Assembly: GCA_937859895.1 (NCBI GenBank)
Contig: CALMAV010000173.1
Location: 1 to 12,154, forward strand
Length of the DNA: 12,154 nt
Direction: 5' to 3'
Source: an uncultured Bryobacterales bacterium
Lineage (GTDB): Bacteria; Acidobacteriota; Terriglobia; Bryobacterales; Bryobacteraceae
The translations under genes and the position numbers were made by a program. Below, one piece after another: positions 7,329 to 12,154 of the stretch (positions within the stretch are counted from its first letter, which is position 1; every line of letters begins with the position of its first letter). Under the pieces are notes generated by a model. The model did no database searches. It was given only the letters and a program-made list of their open reading frames with translations, and was not told where the DNA came from.

Positions 7329-8762
7329 GTGAGCAGCATGTATTCAACGGGAGAGTATCGCGAGTTTGCCGGGGCAGACTCCCGCTTTCTTTATCTGGTT
7401 CCGAGTGGCGGAATCTTTCAGCTGGACGAGCTAAGCGGCGCAGTTCTTGACCGGTTCCGTACCGGAGCGGCTTCCGCCGAACAAGTGGTGTCAGATCTAC
7501 TTCCGCGAGGCTTCGCCCCCGACGACATTGCCGAAACGGTTCAGGAGCTGTTTGAGCTTCGGGCGCTTCGTGACGGTAAAGGGTTCGAAAACATTGTGCA
7601 GGAGCCGCCTGCCGACTTTCCCCTGCAGACGCTGGTGATGAACGTCACAAATCAGTGCAACCTTTCCTGCCAATACTGCTACGAGTTCGGCGCAGACAAG
7701 GTAGCGACGCCGGAAGGCAAAGCCAAGTTTATGGATTGGGAGACGGGCAGACAAACTGTCGACTACCTGATTCGTGAAAGTGGCAGCCGCAAGAATATCC
7801 ACATTACGTTCTTCGGCGGCGAAACCTTGATGAACTTTCCGCTACTGAAGAAGATTGTTGGCTATGCGCGCGACGAAACAGCGAAGCGCGGCAAGACGAT
7901 CGACTTCAGCTTAACCACGAACGCGACACTGCTCTCTACGGCCATCATCGAGTTTCTTTCCGAGAATGATATCGGGGTTACCGTGAGCATCGACGGCCCG
8001 AAAGCAACCAATGATCAGTTCCGCGTGTTTCCTAATGGGCGCGGCAGCTACGACATTATTGTACCGAAGATCCGCGAGTTGATTGCTCGACATCGCTCCC
8101 GTCCCATCGTGGCGCGTGTGACTTTGACCACGCCCGATGTCGATGTCCTTGGTATCTACAAGCACTTAAAGCATGACCTCGGCTTTTACGAAGTCGGCAT
8201 CGCGCCGGTCACTACTTCGCCTGACCGTCTTTACTCCATAGGTGAACGCGGGATGGATAAGGTGTTAGATCAGTTCCGTGCGCTATCGCAGGAGTATCTG
8301 AGTTTCGCTCTCAAGAATCAGCACCATGGCTTTTCGAACGTAAGCGACACACTCTCTGAGCTGCACCAGGGCATCAGTAAATCGCATCCGTGTGGAGCCG
8401 GGCTGGGGCTAGTTGGCGTTGGACCTTCGGGGGACATTGCGCCATGCCATCGCTTTGTGGACTCTGATATTCACAAGCTTGGGCATATCAGCACGGGCAT
8501 TGATACGGCTCGCAAAGCTGACTTCCTCGATCGTGGAAACATCGGCAACAAGTACGATTGCCAAACCTGTTGGGCGCGGCCGCTGTGCGCGGGCGGTTGT
8601 CACCACGAGGCTTTTGTTCGGTACGGAGACACCGGGCACGCGAATCTGCACTACTGTGACTGGATTCGCGACTGGACTGATATCTGCCTTGGCATCTATG
8701 GAACACTGGCTGACAGCAATCCTCGCTTTCTCAATCAATTTGCCGACAGAAAGGCTCAGTAG
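7329..8762 (+). CDS. qhpD: QhpD, radical SAM/SPASM peptide cyclase that forms the thioether cross-links in QhpC
   Basis: This 477-residue cytoplasmic enzyme uses SAM radical chemistry to join Cys sulfurs to Asp/Glu carbons in the QhpC precursor. Residues 1-90 resemble a PqqD-like leader-binding (RRE) domain (FLYLVPSGGIFQLDELSGAV). The radical SAM cluster motif CNLSCQYC is at Cys110, Cys114 and Cys117, and the SAM-binding GGE motif is at 163-165 (FFGGE). The C-terminal SPASM domain has a complete ligand set: Cys355, Gly368, Cys373, then CX2CX5CX3C at 411, 414, 420 and 424, and Cys443. That gives three [4Fe-4S] clusters, as in characterised QhpD. In Paracoccus qhpD lies between qhpA and qhpC; here it is divergent from qhpA with its own promoter. 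Its TAG stop lies within a hairpin shared with the convergent neighbour. GTG start chosen from the ribosome binding site. It could be mistaken for a generic anaerobic sulfatase maturase, but the adjacent QhpC settles it. Confidence 0.95.
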   Translation: MSSMYSTGEYREFAGADSRFLYLVPSGGIFQLDELSGAVLDRFRTGAASAEQVVSDLLPRGFAPDDIAETVQELFELRALRDGKGFENIVQEPPADFPLQTLVMNVTNQCNLSCQYCYEFGADKVATPEGKAKFMDWETGRQTVDYLIRESGSRKNIHITFFGGETLMNFPLLKKIVGYARDETAKRGKTIDFSLTTNATLLSTAIIEFLSENDIGVTVSIDGPKATNDQFRVFPNGRGSYDIIVPKIRELIARHRSRPIVARVTLTTPDVDVLGIYKHLKHDLGFYEVGIAPVTTSPDRLYSIGERGMDKVLDQFRALSQEYLSFALKNQHHGFSNVSDTLSELHQGISKSHPCGAGLGLVGVGPSGDIAPCHRFVDSDIHKLGHISTGIDTARKADFLDRGNIGNKYDCQTCWARPLCAGGCHHEAFVRYGDTGHANLHYCDWIRDWTDICLGIYGTLADSNPRFLNQFADRKAQ

Positions 8763-8774
8763 CCACTACTGAGC
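8754..8774. terminator. Bidirectional hairpin containing both convergent stop codons
   Basis: GCTCAGTAG (8754-8762) and CTACTGAGC (8766-8774) are perfect 9-bp complements with a 3-base loop CCA. The TAG that ends qhpD is the last triplet of the left arm, and the TAG of the minus-strand gene is formed by the first triplet of the right arm. Neither side has a strong T-tract (CCTTTCT follows on the minus strand), so it may act as a weak bidirectional terminator or mRNA 3'-end stabiliser. Confidence 0.6.
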
Positions 8775-9890
8775 AAGAGCCATCACCGCGTAGCCGGTTG
8801 CTGCATCGGTCATGAAGTGCCCGATGTCTGTGGAGAGGTCTCTCTTCTTATTCAGTGAGTAGGCACGCCAGGAACCGTCCTCTTTCTTCTGGTGCTGTAA
8901 GAGCCAATTGCGTCCTGCGACCATTGCGTCAGACTGGTGCCTGGACGACGTGCTTTCAAGAGCCAGCGTGATCAAACCCGTTGCATAGCCGTCGCTCTCG
9001 GTCTCTTGAGCTGTGTTGTCGGATCGCGCCCAGGTCCCTAAACTCGAAAGGCTCCAGCCTCCATCGGAATGTTGCCGCTCGAATACGGAGTCTACGACTT
9101 GGCGCTGCTCTGCCTTACTCAGCAGGCCCGGCATGCGGCTTGATGCCCAGAGCACAACAACGCGATTCAACAGAGGTTGCTTGGGACCCTCGCGCTTTAG
9201 ATAAGCCCGCAACGATCGAAAGTTCGACTGGATGGCTGGGTTCTTGCGATAGCCATCCGGAGCCCATCCAGTGGCGAGGGCCATGAACGTGGCGCCTTGG
9301 TACTGTGACTCTTCGCCCTCCCACGGCGAGAGATGAAACACCTGCCAATCCCAGGCTCCCGCGTGGTCGCCAGACTGCAGCTGCAAAGCCCATGCGGAGT
9401 CAAAAGCTTTCTGCGTTAAAGGGTCGAGGTGTTCCGACTGCGCGGCGTAGCTGGACAGGATGAGCGCATTGAGAACAGACTCTGTGGACCGCGATTCTCT
9501 GGACTTACCAGGACCGGCACTTGCATCCTGGTAGTAAGGCTGCACTTCGCTCCAGAGCGACACTCGCTTGCGAAGGTACTGAAGCATTTCACGTTCGGGA
9601 GCGGGCGTACTTTCATCGTTGAGGCTGGTGCGGAGTTTAGGCCGGGCCAGCGCATATGGAAGCATAGTGTGGCAAGAGATGCAGACCGTTCCATGGTCGC
9701 GCTGAGAGCCTGACCAACTCTCCCACCACGCTGCACGACCGTCCAAGTATTTAGCGGCTGCCCCTGGATTCCACGCCGAGGCTGAACTTTGTGCGGGAAC
9801 GTTTGTGTCACTACCATTTGCTGCCCCGCCAAGATACTTCGCGCTTAGCGCAACTGACAGAACACAACAAATTGCGAAGCCGCTTTTCAT
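8766..9890 (-). CDS. Secreted monoheme (CXXCH) protein with terpenoid-cyclase-like alpha/alpha-toroid repeats, function unknown
   Basis: The product has 374 residues from the ATG at 9890. That start has AGAGGA just upstream and overlaps the TGA of the small ORF; a GTG at 9905 would add five residues but has no ribosome binding site. A Sec-type signal peptide (MKSGFAICCVLSVALSA) is followed by a conserved-looking AAKYLDGRAAWWESW and one heme c motif, CISCH at 70-74. No full cytochrome c domain follows. About 110-374 is helical with recurring toroid-type motifs: QYQGATFMALATGWAP, then a glutamine/GGW repeat (QHSDGGWSLSSLG), DGYATGLITLALE, a second repeat (LLQHQKKEDGSWRAYSL) and TDAATGYAVMALAQ at the C-terminus. 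These resemble squalene-cyclase/prenyltransferase repeats, but I do not see the DXDD catalytic motif of class II terpene cyclases. It is probably a periplasmic heme protein with a binding scaffold, not a cyclase. Placement among qhp maturation genes suggests, but does not prove, a QHNDH-linked redox or assembly role. Confidence 0.8.
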   Translation of the reverse strand: MKSGFAICCVLSVALSAKYLGGAANGSDTNVPAQSSASAWNPGAAAKYLDGRAAWWESWSGSQRDHGTVCISCHTMLPYALARPKLRTSLNDESTPAPEREMLQYLRKRVSLWSEVQPYYQDASAGPGKSRESRSTESVLNALILSSYAAQSEHLDPLTQKAFDSAWALQLQSGDHAGAWDWQVFHLSPWEGEESQYQGATFMALATGWAPDGYRKNPAIQSNFRSLRAYLKREGPKQPLLNRVVVLWASSRMPGLLSKAEQRQVVDSVFERQHSDGGWSLSSLGTWARSDNTAQETESDGYATGLITLALESTSSRHQSDAMVAGRNWLLQHQKKEDGSWRAYSLNKKRDLSTDIGHFMTDAATGYAVMALAQ

Positions 9891-9997
9891 AAGTCCTCTT
9901 TCCACGGAGAGTGATAATCGGCTTGCTTCGGGGCGAGCTCAATGTCGCCGTCAATGTAGCATGCTTCTCCCTCCACCATCAAGAGCTGTGCTACCAT
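9887..9997 (-). CDS. Small acidic ORF translationally coupled to the monoheme/toroid gene
   Basis: A 36-codon ORF starts with ATG at 9997 and ends with TGA at 9889-9887. That stop overlaps the downstream ATG (9890-9888) as ATGA, a classic coupling arrangement. GGGAG lies about 11 bases before the ATG, a little far but usable. A second in-frame ATG at 9979 would give 30 residues. The peptide reads MVAQLLMVEGEACYIDGD followed by IELAPKQADYHSPWKEDL. It is acidic (8 Asp/Glu), with one Cys (13), one Trp and no signal peptide or membrane segment. The frame stays open further upstream, but that part looks like the shadow of qhpF. I recognise no family. It may be a real small protein, a leader peptide, or an accidental open frame in the divergent spacer. 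Confidence 0.4.
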   Translation of the reverse strand: MVAQLLMVEGEACYIDGDIELAPKQADYHSPWKEDL

Positions 9998-10024
9998 CCG
10001 GCCAGATTCTCCCTTCAAAGAAGA

Positions 10025-10062
10025 AGTCTGCAGCTGCAAGCTATCAAGGCTCAGTCTGCAGC
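10025..10062 (+). repeat. Direct repeat AGTCTGCAGC upstream of qhpF
   Basis: AGTCTGCAGC occurs exactly at 10025-10034 and again at 10053-10062, 28 bp apart start to start, in the roughly 90-bp gap between the small ORF and qhpF. The core GTCTGCAG recurs in the qhpD leader at 7256-7263, where it is followed by GCAAGC, as the first copy here nearly is (CTGCAAGC). This could be a pair of regulator half-sites. No convincing -10/-35 pair was found in this gap on either strand. Confidence 0.4.
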
Positions 10063-10090
10063 GGCCTTGTTTGCCGCCTTGTTTTCGTCT

Positions 10091-11875
10091 ATGGCATTCT
10101 TCACTGGACGTAATGGCAAACCACGGCCCCGGCTTCCACTTGCTTTGTTCCGGCGTGCGCTTGTTTTTCTGCGGCCGCACCGGTTACGCTTTCTGCCGCT
10201 GGTGGGAATCAGTTTTGTGTCTACTGCGGTTACCCTTGCGCAACCATACTTAACTAAGCTCCTGATTGACGATGCACTTCAACACCGAAGCTTCAGCAGT
10301 CTGCGGCTGTTTGCAATCCTCATGGGGATTTGCGCAGGGCTCTCGTTTCTATTGGGAATTCTTTCGACGTACCTGTATACGAAGCTTTCAGCCCTGATTT
10401 TGTTCGACATCCGACTGGCCGCGTTCCAAAAGTTGCAGGCGCTGTCACCTCAATTCTTTGCCAAGACCAAGGCGGGCGACATCGTTTCGCGGATCAACAA
10501 TGACGTCAGCGAACTTCAGCGGCTTAGCTCGGACACACTCCTCTCTCTTCCCACCAATCTTCTGTTCCTGGTGGGTAACGCGGCTATGATGGTCTACCTT
10601 AATCCGCTGCTGTCATTGATCAGCATGGCTACAGTACCGGCCGGCATCTGGGCCATGCGCTCCTACCAGGGTCAGCTGCGCCAGCAAGTGCAGGATATGC
10701 GGGAGCAGAGCTCAAATATCGGCAGCCTCCTGATTGAAGCCATTTTGGGTATCCGGCTTTTGGTTGCATATAACGCTGGGGAGAGAAAGAATGGGGAGTT
10801 TCGGCGGCTGAACCAGAGCTTTGTGCAAAGCCTGCTCTCCATGCAGGTGACTTCGTTTTTAGCCGGCGCCATACCCAGTGCTGTTTTGACGGTTTCAGTG
10901 GCTCTGCTGTTTCTTTATGGAGGAAGCCTAGTGATCCGCGGGGCGCTAACGGTCGGAAGCTTGATGGCTTTCATGGCTTACCATGCGCGGCTTCTCTCTC
11001 CGGTGCAAAGCCTCATGGGTCTGTACTCAGCCTTGATCACGGGATCTGTTTCTCTTGGCCGCGTGTTTGAATTGCTCGACAAACGAGAAGAAGTGACCGA
11101 AGCGCCGGACGCAGTATCAGTGAAGCTTACCGAAGGGTCACTGGAACTAGATGCAGTTTCGTTTGCCTACGATGGACGGGCACCGGTATTGCTTGACTTG
11201 TGCTTTCGAGTAGAAGCCCGAAGTATCTGCGTGGTGGTTGGGCCTAGCGGCGCTGGTAAATCAACGCTGACCGATTTGCTGATCAGGTTCTACGAGCCAT
11301 CCAGCGGGCGAATTCTAATCGATGGTTTAGACATCGGGAAATTAAGGCTCGCCGATCTGCGGAGTGCAGTGGCAACGGTGGACCAAACGCCCTTCTTCTT
11401 TCACGCATCCATCTCAGAGAACCTGCTGTTTGCTGCTCCGTCTGCGTCCGCTGCAGACTGTCGGCAAGCTGCTCGCCAAGCCGACATTGGCGATTTCATC
11501 GAGTCCCTTCCTGACAAGTACGAGACCGTGCTTGGGGAGCGTGGGTTAATGCTATCGGCAGGTCAGCGGCAACGGCTGGCAATTGCACGCGCGCTGTTAC
11601 GACAACCTCGCATCTTGGTTTTGGATGAGCCGAGTGCGGCGCTCGATCCCCATGCAGAGTTTGCACTAAGTGAGACATTGCGCAAGCTTGCCGCTTACTG
11701 CACTGTTCTGATTGTGACGCATCGTCCGGCGTTGATCGATATTGCAGATCAGGTGATTGTTTTAGAGGGTGGACGTGTTGTCGAAAGCGGCCGACCGCAA
11801 CAGCTGCTTGCAACGGGATCAGCCCTCTTGCGACACTTTCGAGAGAAGCTTGTAGAGGCTCGGCTACCAGCATGA
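10091..11875 (+). CDS. qhpF: QhpF, exporter-type ABC transporter (fused membrane and ATPase domains)
   Basis: From the ATG at 10091 the protein has 594 residues, normal for a half-size ABC exporter. A frame extension back to a GTG at 9911 would add 60 residues of spacer-like sequence and is rejected, although the ATG lacks a clear ribosome binding site. The N-terminal half has about six membrane helices (PLVGISFVSTAVTLAQPY; FAILMGICAGLSFLLGIL; TNLLFLVGNAAMMVYL; AVLTVSVALLFLYGGSLV). The ATPase half carries Walker A GPSGAGKST (384-392), Q-loop DQTPFFF, signature LSAGQ (488-492), Walker B ILVLDEP with Asp512/Glu513 and switch His544. In characterised qhp operons QhpF is a membrane protein proposed to carry modified QhpC out of the cytoplasm. 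Overlap with qhpE by ATGA ties it to the same job; without that context it would be a generic multidrug/lipid exporter. Confidence 0.9.
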   Translation: MAFFTGRNGKPRPRLPLALFRRALVFLRPHRLRFLPLVGISFVSTAVTLAQPYLTKLLIDDALQHRSFSSLRLFAILMGICAGLSFLLGILSTYLYTKLSALILFDIRLAAFQKLQALSPQFFAKTKAGDIVSRINNDVSELQRLSSDTLLSLPTNLLFLVGNAAMMVYLNPLLSLISMATVPAGIWAMRSYQGQLRQQVQDMREQSSNIGSLLIEAILGIRLLVAYNAGERKNGEFRRLNQSFVQSLLSMQVTSFLAGAIPSAVLTVSVALLFLYGGSLVIRGALTVGSLMAFMAYHARLLSPVQSLMGLYSALITGSVSLGRVFELLDKREEVTEAPDAVSVKLTEGSLELDAVSFAYDGRAPVLLDLCFRVEARSICVVVGPSGAGKSTLTDLLIRFYEPSSGRILIDGLDIGKLRLADLRSAVATVDQTPFFFHASISENLLFAAPSASAADCRQAARQADIGDFIESLPDKYETVLGERGLMLSAGQRQRLAIARALLRQPRILVLDEPSAALDPHAEFALSETLRKLAAYCTVLIVTHRPALIDIADQVIVLEGGRVVESGRPQQLLATGSALLRHFREKLVEARLPA

Positions 11876-12154
11876 TCGAAGGAGGCAGCGTTCATGCCGT
11901 TCGTATTGGAGTGATCGATAGCGGCGTCAATCCGCGGCACCCTCACGTGCGGCCCATTGCAGGTGGCGTACATATCTTAGAGAGCGGAAGCGACCAGGAC
12001 TTTGTAGATGTTCTCGGCCATGGTACGGCAGTGACCGGAGCGATCCGTGAAAAAGCTCCGGATGCGGATATCTTTGCGATCAAAGTTTTTGACCGCGCAC
12101 TAGTCACCTCCGGGCGAGCTCTCCTGCGAGCGCTGGACTGGTGCCTCGATCAAA
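11872..12154 (+). CDS. qhpE: QhpE, subtilisin-like serine protease (N-terminal part, cut by right edge)
   Basis: The first 94 codons are present. The ATG at 11872 shares ATGA with the qhpF stop. The sequence VRIGVIDSGVN holds the catalytic Asp16 (DSG) of the S8 family, and VLGHGTAVTG holds the catalytic His50 (HGT). The oxyanion Asn and catalytic Ser lie outside the window. There is no signal peptide or prodomain: the Asp motif lies only 16 residues from the start. That is unusual for subtilases but matches QhpE, which acts on QhpC inside the cell and removes its leader. AGAGG lies about 14 bases upstream, so translation is probably coupled to qhpF. In Paracoccus the order is qhpE then qhpF; here it is reversed. 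Confidence 0.9.
   Translation, partial: MIEGGSVHAVRIGVIDSGVNPRHPHVRPIAGGVHILESGSDQDFVDVLGHGTAVTGAIREKAPDADIFAIKVFDRALVTSGRALLRALDWCLDQ

Noticed and set aside
8766..9890. Squalene-hopene cyclase function for the toroid protein
   Set aside because: It is far shorter than class II cyclases (about 630 residues), shows no DXDD acid motif, and is a secreted heme-motif protein.
9891..9905. GTG start at 9905 for the monoheme/toroid protein
   Set aside because: No ribosome binding site precedes it. The ATG at 9890 has AGAGGA upstream and leaves a cleaner signal peptide.
9891..9919. GATAAT at 9914-9919 as a -10 box for qhpF
   Set aside because: No acceptable -35 lies 16-18 bases upstream, and it falls within the coupled minus-strand reading frames.
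9911..10090. A 60-residue N-terminal extension of QhpF from a GTG at 9911
   Set aside because: The extension has no family resemblance or convincing ribosome binding site and covers the divergent spacer and the start region of the minus-strand pair. The ATG at 10091 gives the normal exporter length.
11880..11914. GGAGG at 11880-11884 followed by ATG at 11894 as an alternative qhpE start
   Set aside because: That ATG is out of frame with the protease and meets a stop after six codons.
1..12154. CRISPR arrays, insertion sequences, tRNA or rRNA genes
   Set aside because: No regularly spaced repeats, transposase motifs with terminal repeats, or structural RNA sequence could be recognised by reading both strands.

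Overview
The window carries most of a quinohemoprotein amine dehydrogenase (QHNDH, qhp) locus. QHNDH is a periplasmic enzyme that oxidises primary amines with a cysteine tryptophylquinone (CTQ) cofactor and two c-type hemes. The large Oar-type TonB-dependent receptor, with an N-terminal carboxypeptidase-regulatory-like domain and a C-terminal Phe, together with moderate GC content, points to an Acidobacteriota-like Gram-negative soil bacterium. This taxonomic call is inferred from gene style, not proven.

Layout, left to right. Positions 1-190 (minus strand) encode a piece of an RNase E/G catalytic domain that lacks its N-terminal part and runs off the left edge. At 257-3640 (minus) is the TonB-dependent receptor. 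At 3793-7043 (minus) is the structural operon, transcribed in the order qhpA (diheme alpha subunit), qhpC (CTQ-bearing gamma subunit), qhpB (beta-propeller subunit). A divergent promoter region at 7044-7328 separates it from qhpD (7329-8762, plus), the radical SAM enzyme that builds the thioether cross-links in QhpC. qhpD ends tail-to-tail against a minus-strand gene (8766-9890) for a secreted protein joining one CXXCH heme-binding motif to an alpha/alpha-toroid repeat region. That gene appears translationally coupled to a tiny upstream ORF (9887-9997). On the plus strand follow qhpF (10091-11875, exporter-type ABC transporter) and, overlapping it by ATGA, the start of qhpE (11872 to the right edge, subtilisin-like protease).

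How the genes work together, from knowledge of the qhp family. QhpC is made in the cytoplasm with a leader. QhpD forms Cys-to-Asp/Glu thioethers, QhpE removes the leader and QhpF is thought to export the product. The gamma subunit joins QhpA and QhpB, which are secreted separately by their own signal peptides. The flavoprotein hydroxylase QhpG and an AraC-type regulator QhpR, known from other qhp loci, are not in this window and may lie beyond the right edge. The receptor may bring substrate or a related nutrient across the outer membrane.

The least explained part is the embedded minus-strand pair, the tiny ORF plus the monoheme/toroid protein, inside the maturation genes. No IS element, CRISPR array, tRNA or rRNA was recognised.
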